Position numbers and translations under genes: made by a program
Notes under the pieces: model-generated
The model's input: only the letters and a program-made list of their open reading frames with translations
What the model was told of the DNA's origin: nothing
The model's database searches: none
Part shown: in pieces, positions 41,444 to 51,477 of the stretch
Numbering within the stretch: position 1 is the stretch's first letter
Layout of the letters: every line of letters begins with the position of its first letter
Virus record (IMG/VR): IMGVR_UViG_3300042319_001471
Location: 62,001-126,000 of that record
Reading direction: 5' to 3' (one strand)
DNA from: a virus
DNA length: 64,000 nt

Positions 41444-44004
41444 CGTTGTTTGATTTGCTTATGGTTAATCATGGAGAACGGATTCAATTTGAAATCAAAT
41501 TCCTGAATGATGAATTGGTTGCCCACGGTTTTCATGAGGAATGATATGTTATATTGATCGGAGCGATTATCATAGGTGAACATTGGTTCCTCTGCCTTGA
41601 TGTATGCTTCCGATCCTCCTGACACCGTGTAGAAGTTGGTCAATCCCCCTACAGAATAGATTTTTTTGATGTGTTTCGTGGTATCAATCTCATAAATTGT
41701 TGGATATATTTTGAAATCGTTACTCACCACTGGATAAGTCTCAACATCCAATCTTGCGTAATACACCTTATCTTTTTTCTTGAATCGTTTGGACACTTTT
41801 TGGTAAGGATTATCATTGAATGATGTGACATATGTGGATTTCTTGGGATTTACAAAAGCTCCATTGTCAAAAAGGATTTTTTTAGCGATTAGATTGTTAT
41901 CGGTTTGGATGAATATGGTGTCTCCCACCACTTCGAATGAGGAAACACCCGATAATTCGTTATAAACAGAACTCAACAGGGTTGTTGAGAGGTAACTGAA
42001 GGTTGTTTGAAGTGATTTAACCTCTTTGGTGTATGCATTCCTAACATAGATCGTGCCATGTGACGACAACCTTGTGAAGTAATTCTCAGTTGGGGAAGAT
42101 GAAAGATTGTAAACACTGGATTGCAATACCGTGGGATCGTAATAGATAGATGGGAATTGAAATTGGATATCACACAACGAATTGGTTGCCTTACCCCCAT
42201 CAATCATGAATGTATTCACTTCATCAGGAACAATTTCTTGGGTTGCATTCGCAGTTAAAGTTGGATATGAAGGATCAACCAATGCTCTTTGAAGGGGGGA
42301 TGAGTCGTGGATACCCCCCTCAATCAAACGGGAGTAATAGTAAGTGCCACTGAGAGGATACCCACTCAAATCGGATGAAATGGTATCGGTTACGAGAACT
42401 CCATTGCGGAAAACATTATAACCTTCCAGAATTTGACAAATTGGATAAAAATCGGGAGGATATGTGAAATTATCCGTAAATTTTCCTCCGAACAGAATGT
42501 AATGGCGGGAGAAATCGGTGGTAAATCCTCCCGTGTGTGAAGATAACCCCGATCTTGTGGTATATGGAAAGGTGGAATCATCAACCGTTGAATAATCAAA
42601 GGCATATCCTTCCCCATATTTGAAATCGTAGAAGGTATGTCCATCTAGAATGATATATTGTTTCTCTGTTTCTGGTATTACCTTGATGGTTTGCTTGAAA
42701 CTCCCATCATTTTTAAACAAACCATAGAGATTGTTATAGATATCCTCCTTGGAATCCTGAATGTAACCCGATTCAAACACTTTATCCAGATATTTTGAAG
42801 GTGTCGTCTCCGTTTGGGAGATATAACCGTAATATTGGGAATCGCTTTTATTACTAATCGGTTGATTTTTGGCTTTCCCCGAAGAATCATTGCGTTTCAG
42901 GAATAAATCGTTGTTTACGAATGTTAGAATACCATCATTATTACCCCTGATATCAGGATCAGGAAAATAGTAGATGGTATTGGGTTCTAGATTATCAAAA
43001 TTGAAGGAATATGAAGGTATTTCCCCATCAATCAAAATAATGGATAGCTTGTGGGGGCGAAAGAACCCCATTTCCACAGGTGTTGTGAATTCTTTTCTCT
43101 GAGTGGAAGCTGTTGTGGGATATTTCGTGTTGAAAAAGGAAGCTGCTGGATTATCAGCATCCAACATCTTACCCGAAATGAAGTCATATACAGTGGAACC
43201 CGTGGAAAGATAATAATAATTGGAAGAAATGTATTTCTCCGTTAATTTTCTCTTGTTATCCAGTAAGGAGTTCCCTTCTTTCAATTCAATCAGTGAAGCG
43301 GATACCCCAGCAAATACTTCGGGAATGAGTTCTGCATTGGTTTTGAGGAAAATATCCAGCCCATAATCCAAATCCTTGTTATCATATATCTGAACATTCG
43401 GTGTTTGATTGAAGTATTCAGGATATGTTTCATACAACTCCTCGATTTCCACCTCCAAATCGTTTTTCAGATTGGAAAAGTCATAATTGATCTTTCTGTT
43501 ATCAAGATTTTCCAAATAATTTATGGTAATATCTTTGATATCCTTGGTCAATCCAAAATTTGTTCCTGAAATTCTCTTCTTGGTGATCTGAAACTTGGCT
43601 TCTTCCCGTTTTTTATTATAATATTCCGAAATTTCAATTAATTTGCGGGAATAAAACGGAATGGCAATATCAAGATCAAGGGGATCGTTGAAATCCAGCT
43701 TGGAAAGGAACTTCTGCTCCTCTAAAGTGGTGTATTCTAGATTGACATCCTGAATGAATTCCCGATACCTTTCGATGATCACGGAATTATCATCCGCAGT
43801 CTTGGTATTCTTCACAAAATTCCAAGATTTGAGATATGCCGTGTAATAATCCTGATTTTTTGAAGGATTGAAAGACACATCCATCGTTTTGATGAATTGT
43901 AGGAACGAAAGGGATGTATTCGCATCCAGAGCATCACGAACCACCACATTTGGATTGGTGATGGACTTGGGAATGTTTGGATAACCTAATGATGCTAGAG
44001 TCAT
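41440..44004 (-). CDS. Very large baseplate/tail structural protein
   Basis: 854 residues. N-terminal 260 residues helical (DVSFNPSKNQDYYTAYLKSW and IDNKRKLTEKY-type segments), the rest beta-rich with VDGEIPSYSF-like strands. Position between gp6-side genes and fibres, and size, suggest a baseplate wedge or peripheral protein such as gp7/gp8/gp10 analogues. No specific match can be claimed. Confidence 0.6.
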   Translation of the reverse strand: MTLASLGYPNIPKSITNPNVVVRDALDANTSLSFLQFIKTMDVSFNPSKNQDYYTAYLKSWNFVKNTKTADDNSVIIERYREFIQDVNLEYTTLEEQKFLSKLDFNDPLDLDIAIPFYSRKLIEISEYYNKKREEAKFQITKKRISGTNFGLTKDIKDITINYLENLDNRKINYDFSNLKNDLEVEIEELYETYPEYFNQTPNVQIYDNKDLDYGLDIFLKTNAELIPEVFAGVSASLIELKEGNSLLDNKRKLTEKYISSNYYYLSTGSTVYDFISGKMLDADNPAASFFNTKYPTTASTQRKEFTTPVEMGFFRPHKLSIILIDGEIPSYSFNFDNLEPNTIYYFPDPDIRGNNDGILTFVNNDLFLKRNDSSGKAKNQPISNKSDSQYYGYISQTETTPSKYLDKVFESGYIQDSKEDIYNNLYGLFKNDGSFKQTIKVIPETEKQYIILDGHTFYDFKYGEGYAFDYSTVDDSTFPYTTRSGLSSHTGGFTTDFSRHYILFGGKFTDNFTYPPDFYPICQILEGYNVFRNGVLVTDTISSDLSGYPLSGTYYYSRLIEGGIHDSSPLQRALVDPSYPTLTANATQEIVPDEVNTFMIDGGKATNSLCDIQFQFPSIYYDPTVLQSSVYNLSSSPTENYFTRLSSHGTIYVRNAYTKEVKSLQTTFSYLSTTLLSSVYNELSGVSSFEVVGDTIFIQTDNNLIAKKILFDNGAFVNPKKSTYVTSFNDNPYQKVSKRFKKKDKVYYARLDVETYPVVSNDFKIYPTIYEIDTTKHIKKIYSVGGLTNFYTVSGGSEAYIKAEEPMFTYDNRSDQYNISFLMKTVGNQFIIQEFDFKLNPFSMINHKQIKQR

Positions 44005-44017
44005 TGGTATTATTTAG
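44005..44017 (-). promoter_or_regulatory. Late promoter before 44004
   Basis: CTAAATAATACCA on the minus strand abuts ATG 44004. Confidence 0.65.
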
Positions 44018-46095
44018 AGATGATACAGTGATAAGGAAGAGTATAACATATCTCGCAAAGAAATGTTCATCATTTCAGAATTATAATTGAAATCAAATTC
44101 CTCAAAGATTGGTTGAGATGTTTCGGTGAGTATGGGTTCCCCATCTTCATCCCTTAATACATGTTTGGATGAGAGATTATCATAAAGGGTGTAGTCATAT
44201 ACAATCGTATTATCAACAAGGGTGTTTTCATATCCCGTCTGATATTCAAAGAATAAATAATACTTCTCCAGATCGGAATATTGGTAGGTGTCGGGAAGAA
44301 CCAGAGGCCAACCCCAATTTGCATTGTATCCCGATAACATGTAAGCACTCAACACGGTTTCTTCCACGGGTTGTTCAGTATTCAGCAACACATAGCGGTT
44401 GGAGAACTTTTCCAGAGCCACAATGGGGGTTCCCGCCGATATGATGTAGGTATCGGTGTTGATCTCCGTTCCCAGATTTGTTCCGAAGATTTCCTTGGAA
44501 GAAAATCCCTTGATATCAAAATTCTCCTTAAATTTGTTATTAAATCCAATCAATTTGTTCTTGCTGATCGATCCCAAGTCCAGAATACGCTTGATTTTCT
44601 CCGGATATGTGAAAAGGTTGGATTCAAACACATCATTATCAACCCCCGTCATTTTCATCTGGGAAATCAGGGAGAATATTTCACCTCTGTCCACATCTTG
44701 GGTGTTTTCCACGAAATTGGTAATCTTTTCATAGATTTTCTTACCAAGAGTGTCATAGGAAGAACTTAGGGTTCCAAACACCGATCCCATGAAATCGTCA
44801 AATAATACCGTCTTATCCAAGAGGAATTCTTGGAATCTTAAACCCTTGAATGTCTCTTGGGCATCAAAATCTTCATTTCTCTTTTCAATGGAAACGTAAT
44901 TTTTGGGATACACATCGAAGTAGTCGGTGATTCCTACCAAGGAATATGAACTCCCCTGATCATTGGTTGTGGACAGGTTTGCACTCAACTGAACATAGTG
45001 TAAAACATCGTTCGTTTTTAATTTTATCTTACCTCTGGCGGAACCATAATAAGCTCCCACATCTTCCAATTCATAATAGGAAGAATTTACTACGTCTCCC
45101 CCCGATAATACCAGAACATTGACATCGGAAGCGGAAAGCAGGGGAAAGTTCTTGACGCTGAAATTCTCCGAATCCTTGATTTTTATAACAAATGGTATGT
45201 CCACATGGGAGAATTTTCTACCATCAATTTTAAAAGAATCAATTTCATAGAATTCCCCATCCAATCCATTACTGGTGATTGATAAATCCTCCACCTCATC
45301 ATTATCCACGATAAGGGCTGATAGTGAAATTTTGGTATTGTTCCGATTATTGAGATATTCCACACTTCTATCAAAAAACAGATCAATGTTGATCCGATTG
45401 ATGGAATCATCCTTGAAATGAATATCCTTGGTTCCCGATACCCCAACAAAAAACGAATTATTATCAGATTCCGTGGCACCTATCAGATTGGTTCCCGATA
45501 TTTTGGCATAGATCGAAGTGTTATCCGTGGTGATGCGGTCAATTTCCTGATATTGATAGCTTGAGAGGTAATTGTTGTAAATCTTCTCATGAAAAGCATA
45601 TGTCTTATCCAAATGACGAAATTTTGTCAATTCATCGAAATAATAATCGCTGTTGCTACCGCTTATGCGGTAGAACAGGCTTGTGGTTGGAATGGTTGGA
45701 GGATAATATGCTCTGATTGTGATGGGATCGCTGATCTTACCACATTTCCATGATATATTGTCATAGTAGGTAGGACTGTCAAAATCCACGGTGAATGTGT
45801 GCTTGAGATAATCAATAATGTGAATGATCTTGTATTCCGTGGAAATCACCGCATTGGAATAGCAATCATAGAGGGTGAAATTGACGACATATTTGCCGGG
45901 ATTTTCCCAATACTTCTCTGCCGTCAAAGAACTGGAAATGGTTCCATCTCCAAAGTCCCACAAGACCCGAACATAGCTGAAATCATCCAGATCGGGAACG
46001 AACCGAAGCGGTGTCTGTTCCAGAGCATAGGAACTCAACACATTTTCGTTCTTCCAATCCAGAACACTAAATTCTATATCGCCAAAGCTGCTCAT
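44014..46095 (-). CDS. Baseplate-associated protein with PKD domain
   Basis: 693 residues. Residues about 40-110 form a PKD domain (LWDFGDGTISS and GKYVVNFTLYD). A helical region near 440-520 (LGKKIYEKITNFVENTQDVDRGEIFSLISQM) precedes a mixed C-terminus. Starts in an ATGA overlap with gp6, so it is likely made with it and part of the baseplate wedge. PKD domains in phage virions usually mediate protein or glycan contacts. Confidence 0.65.
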   Translation of the reverse strand: MSSFGDIEFSVLDWKNENVLSSYALEQTPLRFVPDLDDFSYVRVLWDFGDGTISSSLTAEKYWENPGKYVVNFTLYDCYSNAVISTEYKIIHIIDYLKHTFTVDFDSPTYYDNISWKCGKISDPITIRAYYPPTIPTTSLFYRISGSNSDYYFDELTKFRHLDKTYAFHEKIYNNYLSSYQYQEIDRITTDNTSIYAKISGTNLIGATESDNNSFFVGVSGTKDIHFKDDSINRINIDLFFDRSVEYLNNRNNTKISLSALIVDNDEVEDLSITSNGLDGEFYEIDSFKIDGRKFSHVDIPFVIKIKDSENFSVKNFPLLSASDVNVLVLSGGDVVNSSYYELEDVGAYYGSARGKIKLKTNDVLHYVQLSANLSTTNDQGSSYSLVGITDYFDVYPKNYVSIEKRNEDFDAQETFKGLRFQEFLLDKTVLFDDFMGSVFGTLSSSYDTLGKKIYEKITNFVENTQDVDRGEIFSLISQMKMTGVDNDVFESNLFTYPEKIKRILDLGSISKNKLIGFNNKFKENFDIKGFSSKEIFGTNLGTEINTDTYIISAGTPIVALEKFSNRYVLLNTEQPVEETVLSAYMLSGYNANWGWPLVLPDTYQYSDLEKYYLFFEYQTGYENTLVDNTIVYDYTLYDNLSSKHVLRDEDGEPILTETSQPIFEEFDFNYNSEMMNISLRDMLYSSLSLYHL

Positions 46096-47900
46096 TCGCT
46101 ATCCGTGATTAGGATTCTATCTCCGATTGTTTGTGGTCTGTAAAAATAAGGGAACTTGAAAAATGGTAGTGTGGTTGTTTGGTTCACAAATTCTTCATCC
46201 ACACCTTCATAGACGGGATTCCAGCTTATGAAGGAGATTCCATTGAATATCTCATTCCCATTGCGGGTTCTGATCTTGTCAACACCTTCCAATCCAAGAA
46301 TTGTGGATGTCAGGTCTGAAAGATCAAGCCTTTGACCCAGAGAATTATTGAGAGGGTTGAAGAAATCCAGAATAATGTTGATAATACGCTTTTTCAGGTT
46401 CTCCTTGTTAATCTTGGAATTGGATGTGCGAACGATTTCCAATTTGGAGGTGGAATACACATCCTTATTCGCTGCTTGAGCGGAATACCCAATATCAAAT
46501 GCCGTATAGATTGGATCACGGGGAACAACCTCGTGACTAAGCATCTTCTTATCAAATGTGGAGTCAATGATCAGGTTTTTCAGGCTGTTTGAGAGAAATG
46601 GGGGATACTCTGCATCCGTTTGAACCACAAACTTGGGAACCACGAAGATATTCACATTGTTGAAGTCACAGGAATCCGCAAAATTAACCTGATTCAATAT
46701 AACCCTATTGGATTTATTGGGATCAACACAGATTCGATAGAAATAATCAATGTATTCATCAATGAACTTCTTATTGTTCACCACTTCCACCGATTGAAGC
46801 ACGTTGGAAAGGTTTTTAGTGAGATATGTGTCATAATCAATCTCTGTCACAAGCCTAAGCTGCGAACTGAGATACTTGGGAACATTCTGGCGAATCTGAT
46901 CCACCGTCTCCCCATCGGAAATTGCCGTGGAATTGGCGGTATTGGAGAAATTCAGAGTTGCATTGTTTGTCAGGTCAATGATGGACGAAGGATCAACAGT
47001 AATTACATCATTATAAATCTGAGTGAATTGAGAAGTGTTTAAATTGAACAATTTGTTGCCATTGATGACATTCTTGCTGATAATACCCTTGTCATTATCG
47101 CTTAGGAGATAATAAACGGCAACCTGATCACCCTCGGCAAGTTTCTTACCAAACACATTATTACCAAATTTGATTTCATAATGCCCGTTCTCATTGAGAC
47201 GAACCGAATAGTATCTATCGGAATCAGGAGTGAGAAACAGGTTGTCAGTCTCGTCATATTCATACCAAGTTGCATCTCCGATTTCTTTCACGTAAACAGC
47301 GAGAGTGCCATGGGCAATGAAACGATCATCGTTCTCATCCACCAGATTATCAACAACAATCGGAAAGGTTTCAAATTCCTTACCCTCCGCTGTGTAAATC
47401 GGGTATTCCTGAACGGTTCCCTGATAGAGAATGAGATTATTTTCAATGGAATCGATTTTCTCCGATCCGCTTGTGGTCTTCTCAAAGGAGAAATCGTTCA
47501 GGATGGTGTATTGGATGTTATTGACAAGGAAATAGGAATACTTGCGGAGGGTGTAGTTCCCAGCCGCTAGGGAGGCACTGGCGGTGCAGGTGACGGGAAC
47601 CAGAGACGTTTGTTTGCCCGTAGGATTGTATCCCACAAGGTTCACGATCTTGTTCATGTTCTCATAGAGAGATGTCTGGGAGAAAAGAGCTTCCGATCCC
47701 GTTTGATTCAAATAGAAAAGCAGGGTGTGGTAACTATAAGCGATGATGTCGATGAAAGAAGCTAGATTGCTCCCCTCGTAATTCTGATCCGTGAATTTGG
47801 GATTCTCATTCAGCCGTTGGATGATGAAATCTTTCAGGGACAACGCATCGAAGTTGATGTATGCGTTTTTGGGCAGGTTATACTCAAGAGAATCACTCAT
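46092..47900 (-). CDS. 6: Baseplate wedge protein gp6-like
   Basis: 602 residues, near the T4 gp6 length. The N-terminal segment (ALSLKDFIIQRLNENPKFTDQNYEGSNL to SYHTLLFYLNQTGSEALFSQTSLYENMNKIVNLVGYNP) is the conserved gp6/baseplate-J start. The middle has GEIKFGNNVFGKKLAEGDQVAVYYL-like strands and a DYDTYLTKNLSNVLQSVEVVNN helix; the C-terminus has the INIILDFFNPLNNSLGQRLDLSDLTSTILGLEGV pattern. Forms the wedge heterodimer with its neighbours. Divergent late promoter upstream. Confidence 0.88.
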   Translation of the reverse strand: MSDSLEYNLPKNAYINFDALSLKDFIIQRLNENPKFTDQNYEGSNLASFIDIIAYSYHTLLFYLNQTGSEALFSQTSLYENMNKIVNLVGYNPTGKQTSLVPVTCTASASLAAGNYTLRKYSYFLVNNIQYTILNDFSFEKTTSGSEKIDSIENNLILYQGTVQEYPIYTAEGKEFETFPIVVDNLVDENDDRFIAHGTLAVYVKEIGDATWYEYDETDNLFLTPDSDRYYSVRLNENGHYEIKFGNNVFGKKLAEGDQVAVYYLLSDNDKGIISKNVINGNKLFNLNTSQFTQIYNDVITVDPSSIIDLTNNATLNFSNTANSTAISDGETVDQIRQNVPKYLSSQLRLVTEIDYDTYLTKNLSNVLQSVEVVNNKKFIDEYIDYFYRICVDPNKSNRVILNQVNFADSCDFNNVNIFVVPKFVVQTDAEYPPFLSNSLKNLIIDSTFDKKMLSHEVVPRDPIYTAFDIGYSAQAANKDVYSTSKLEIVRTSNSKINKENLKKRIINIILDFFNPLNNSLGQRLDLSDLTSTILGLEGVDKIRTRNGNEIFNGISFISWNPVYEGVDEEFVNQTTTLPFFKFPYFYRPQTIGDRILITDSE

Positions 47901-47913
47901 TGTTATTATTTAG
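47901..47913 (-). promoter_or_regulatory. Late promoter before gp6 (divergent pair)
   Basis: CTAAATAATAACA on the minus strand abuts ATG 47900. Confidence 0.7.
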
Positions 47914-47922
47914 GTGGATGAT

Positions 47923-47933
47923 ATTAAATAATC
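47923..47933 (+). promoter_or_regulatory. Late promoter before 47936 (divergent pair)
   Basis: ATTAAATAATC ends 2 nt before ATG 47936. The pair occupies a 35-bp gap. Confidence 0.65.
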
Positions 47934-47935
47934 AT

Positions 47936-49324
47936 ATGGAATTTGATAAGGAGTATCGTAGATTGATGTTGGAGTTCTCGGAAGGAGCGATCCGTAACAT
48001 TGTGAAGAAATTTCAGAACGATGCCACGGAACAGGAAATCCGTAGGGAATTACAAGATTTTGAGAAATATAAGAACGCTCTCCAAAAGAAAGACCCTTTC
48101 CAATATAAATCGTGGATAGAGTTCACGGAAGCGATCCATGCTGCAAAGGGTAAGGCGGAATTTAAAAAGAAAAAAGCACCAACCAAAGATGTGGTTGCCA
48201 ATCAGGAGGATATTGTAGCTGATGATGAGAATGTGACGATCTATCGGGGGGATTCCCAAGATAAATGTGTGTTATATGGAAAGGGATACTCTTTCTGTAT
48301 CTCAAGAACGGGAGGTGGTAATATGTTCTCAAATTATCGGTTTAATGATTTGGCAACGTTTTATTTTATTTATTTTAAAAAGAAGCCTAAGACCGCAACT
48401 GACCATATTATGGTATTAGATCGTAATAGACGAGGATATGATTGGACATTTGCAGATAATAATACCAAAGAAGTGGAAGGTGGGTGGAACGAGATAGTTC
48501 GTAAATATCCAGAATTAACGAAATATGAAAAATTATTGGTTAATAAGGAACTGGATAACGTGGAAAAAGATTTTTTAGAAAGAAAAAGAAATTTTAAAAA
48601 ACAATTACCATCATACACCAATGATCCAGATGTTGATTTTGATAAAGCGGTGTTACTGTGGAATAAATTTTCTCATAAAGAAAAAGCGGCAGTTCTTTCG
48701 GATTACTACGATGATACACTTCACGATGTAATCTGGAAACAATTGGATTCTGGTCTTAGGAACGAATATATCAACATTAATCCTAATTTGTCTGATTATC
48801 AAATGGATGATTTGAAACCGAATGAGATATTACGATATAAAAAAGTCAGAGATACGTTATTTGATGATGAGTATCCCGATTATTATCCAGAATTTAGTGC
48901 CAACAAGCTTGATGATATTGAAAATGTTTTGAAGCATCCTTTTTTTGCGATGACTTATATGATGTCATGGAAAAACAATTTAGAAAATATCCCATATGAA
49001 GTGTATGAATTACTAGCAGACGATCCTTATTTGGCTTTGGAGTATGCAGAATGGGTTGTTGAAAATGCCCCAAACACCATGATACCAGCAGATATTTATG
49101 AATCTATAATGGAATCGGAGCGTGGTAGTGACATCTCTGATGAATTGCGTAACTATTTTGGAAAACGTGGATATTTTGGAGAAGATTGGGAAGAAGATGA
49201 TACTTTTACAGAATCATTTCATTCAGAATTATGTGATATTTTATCGGAAACAACAGATAGTATTCAAGAATCCACCCACTTTGACAAATACTATCAAAGT
49301 ATAATGTCGAGTTTTTTCAAATGA
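47936..49324 (+). CDS. Late protein of unknown function, likely virion
   Basis: 462 residues; ATG 47936 is chosen because a late promoter abuts it (frame open from 47861). N-terminus is an acidic amphipathic helix (MEFDKEYRRLMLEFSEGA) with an FSE-G site. A central VTIYRGDSQDKCVLYGKGYSFCISRTGGGNMF domain (about residues 100-131) recurs in unknown phage proteins. The rest is helical and acidic. Inserted on the opposite strand between gp6 and gp25; 3' end overlaps gp25 by 8 bp. Confidence 0.65.
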   Translation: MEFDKEYRRLMLEFSEGAIRNIVKKFQNDATEQEIRRELQDFEKYKNALQKKDPFQYKSWIEFTEAIHAAKGKAEFKKKKAPTKDVVANQEDIVADDENVTIYRGDSQDKCVLYGKGYSFCISRTGGGNMFSNYRFNDLATFYFIYFKKKPKTATDHIMVLDRNRRGYDWTFADNNTKEVEGGWNEIVRKYPELTKYEKLLVNKELDNVEKDFLERKRNFKKQLPSYTNDPDVDFDKAVLLWNKFSHKEKAAVLSDYYDDTLHDVIWKQLDSGLRNEYININPNLSDYQMDDLKPNEILRYKKVRDTLFDDEYPDYYPEFSANKLDDIENVLKHPFFAMTYMMSWKNNLENIPYEVYELLADDPYLALEYAEWVVENAPNTMIPADIYESIMESERGSDISDELRNYFGKRGYFGEDWEEDDTFTESFHSELCDILSETTDSIQESTHFDKYYQSIMSSFFK

Positions 49325-49802
49325 TCGAATAACCCGTGGAATTCAACTTCGATTTCAGGGAAAGTCCCTTGACACCCAGAGATGGAACATCAATTTGCAG
49401 GGACACATCATATTCCTGTTCATCCTCATTACCCACCACACTCACGTTTCTCACGACAATGCGTGGTTCCGAACGGGGTAATTTCCTTTCAATATCATCC
49501 TGAATGTCTTCCGCTGTGAATTCATCCACGGGTTCAAACAGATATCGTCTCAGATCAATGCCAAAGAGGGGATTGAGTATCTTTTGACCGGGGGAGGTGA
49601 GGAATGCATTGGAAATGCTTGTCTTGATGGCTTCCACATCAAAAATAGCCCGAATATCCTTCAATTGCTCCTTACGATTGAGTTGGTTGTTGAAAGAATA
49701 TGATGGTTCCAAATCAAATGACACATCTTTGTAGAGATAGTCATTTTTCAACGATGCCTCATCAATCTTGGATGCTTGAAGTGATTTGATTTTGATGTTC
49801 AT
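49317..49802 (-). CDS. 25: Baseplate wedge protein gp25-like
   Basis: 161 residues from ATG 49802, 4 bp after the upstream stop; a longer frame from 49910 would overlap that gene heavily. DIRAIFDVEAIKTSISNAFLTSPGQKILNPLFGIDLRRYLFEP (about residues 52-95) is the lysozyme-like/gp25 (Gpw/W family) core with the GEKxF-P-like PGQKILNPLFG motif. Initiates sheath polymerisation at the baseplate. gp6 lies just beyond on the same strand. Confidence 0.85.
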   Translation of the reverse strand: MNIKIKSLQASKIDEASLKNDYLYKDVSFDLEPSYSFNNQLNRKEQLKDIRAIFDVEAIKTSISNAFLTSPGQKILNPLFGIDLRRYLFEPVDEFTAEDIQDDIERKLPRSEPRIVVRNVSVVGNEDEQEYDVSLQIDVPSLGVKGLSLKSKLNSTGYSII

Positions 49803-49806
49803 ATGA

Positions 49807-51444
49807 TTACCAGTCGGAGCAAGCAGCAGCCTTGGGTGATCCGGGTTTAGCGGAAGAACATTTATGCCGTGCGCGGAATGATTTGCGGCGTTTTGGATTA
49901 TCCTTCCCAACTCTTACACCAGCTTCTCCCCAATGAATCCTTTTATAAGAACCATCTGGTTGTCTGGCACACTTAGTCCACTTTTTACCCTTGCGATCAC
50001 TGGAGGCTTTTTTGGTTGGACCGTCACATTTCTTGGATTTTTCCAAAAACACGGCGACTTCCTGAAGATCAATCATGAAATCATTCAAATCCACGTTGAA
50101 AGAGGATGCGTATTTGTTCGCCAATTCATCGAATGACTCGGTGATAGCTGCCGCTTTGAGGGCTGTGACGAGCTTGATTGCAGCATTGGCTCTACCACGG
50201 ATGGCTTGGAATCTTCCTTTGGCTAGATCGGTAAGCATTCTCTTACGATCTTTGTCAATTTTCTGTTTTTTGAGATATACAAGCAGATCGGGACGAATTT
50301 CTTCCCATTCTTTTTCATTTTTAACACCTTCCAAACGCTGGATCATGTCATCTCCTCCTCCAAGAGCCTTGGCACGTTTGGCTTGCTTCATATTGAGGGA
50401 AATCGCAGGACTTTTCATGATCACATTATAAAAATAAGAAATCATTTTAAACAGGGGCAAGCTTCTGTAAAGTTGTTCAATGGAAATACTGTAATTATCC
50501 CCTCTTTTAGCTTCAAAGAAGTTATTTTTATATTCATCATAATTCTGCTTCTGCATATCAAGGAACAAAACCAAAGGATTCATATCAGAATTATCTGAAA
50601 ATAACATTTCCAAAAGTTGAAGCTGTGTTTGAGCATCCTTGGCAACTTCTTTCTCAATCATATTAATATCCAATTCATGAAGAGGTATCGTTCTTTTCGG
50701 AGATTCTTCGGGAGTTGACAGGATTTCTTCGGCTTGTTTTTTATAAAGTCTTTTGGCAGTGTCACGAATCACTGCAAGCATTTGTTCCAGATAGCTATCG
50801 TTAATTTCCTCGTTTTCTTGAGAAACATTTTCAATGGATTCGTAAACATCATCTAACTCAGATTGTGCTTCATCACGAATAGCCTTAAATTTTATTAAAT
50901 CTTTCTTAAAATCCTCAATATCCTTTTCAGTTTTATTTTTTGGATTGTTTATAATAGTGGCAAGATTGTTGATCTTTCCCCAAAGATTGTCAATGTGTTT
51001 TGGTTTGGTTTTAAGCACACTTTCCTGATATGCGGAGATTTGACGACGATTTTTCTCAAATCCTTTCATAATACCTTTCATTTGGTCTGCAAACACATCA
51101 TCATTCTTGAGAAGTTGAAAAGATTTACCTAAAAGCTTGATAACATTGGCTTGATCTGTCATACCTTTATCTTTAGGGTTATGGGCTGGTGTTATATGAG
51201 AATTGGGATCGTAAGATGCAAAACTTGAAAGACTCATAACATCCGTTAAATTTTCTCCTTTATACTGGTCTATTGTTTTTCGTCTTCCTTCCCTGTCTCT
51301 ATTGACCGGATTGTAATTTGATTTGCCTATTGGAGAAGACGAAAAACCAGATGGTCCAGCCGCTTGTTGGGCGTTGAATACTCTTTCCCCCGGCTTGGTT
51401 CCTTTTGCTTCCACCACTAAATTATACAAATCATCAAAGTTCAT
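49807..51444 (-). CDS. Late protein with CTS-like start and C-terminal Cys/Arg domain
   Basis: 545 residues. MNFDDLYNLVVEAKG is an amphipathic helix with a VVE-A site. The middle is long helical/coiled coil (about 140-400). The C-terminal 65 residues carry KRIHWGEAGVRVGKDNPKRRKSFRARHKC and end CSDW, a compact basic Cys domain common in large-phage virion-associated proteins. Possibly a head or core protein that contacts DNA. Confidence 0.7.
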   Translation of the reverse strand: MNFDDLYNLVVEAKGTKPGERVFNAQQAAGPSGFSSSPIGKSNYNPVNRDREGRRKTIDQYKGENLTDVMSLSSFASYDPNSHITPAHNPKDKGMTDQANVIKLLGKSFQLLKNDDVFADQMKGIMKGFEKNRRQISAYQESVLKTKPKHIDNLWGKINNLATIINNPKNKTEKDIEDFKKDLIKFKAIRDEAQSELDDVYESIENVSQENEEINDSYLEQMLAVIRDTAKRLYKKQAEEILSTPEESPKRTIPLHELDINMIEKEVAKDAQTQLQLLEMLFSDNSDMNPLVLFLDMQKQNYDEYKNNFFEAKRGDNYSISIEQLYRSLPLFKMISYFYNVIMKSPAISLNMKQAKRAKALGGGDDMIQRLEGVKNEKEWEEIRPDLLVYLKKQKIDKDRKRMLTDLAKGRFQAIRGRANAAIKLVTALKAAAITESFDELANKYASSFNVDLNDFMIDLQEVAVFLEKSKKCDGPTKKASSDRKGKKWTKCARQPDGSYKRIHWGEAGVRVGKDNPKRRKSFRARHKCSSAKPGSPKAAACSDW

Positions 51445-51456
51445 GTTAATATTTAG
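51445..51456 (-). promoter_or_regulatory. Late promoter before 51444 (divergent pair)
   Basis: CTAAATATTAAC on the minus strand abuts ATG 51444. Confidence 0.65.
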
Positions 51457-51465
51457 AGTAAATGA

Positions 51466-51474
51466 CTAAATAAT
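51466..51474 (+). promoter_or_regulatory. Late promoter before 51478 (divergent pair)
   Basis: CTAAATAAT ends 3 nt before ATG 51478; the gap is 33 bp. Confidence 0.65.
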
Positions 51475-51477
51475 CCT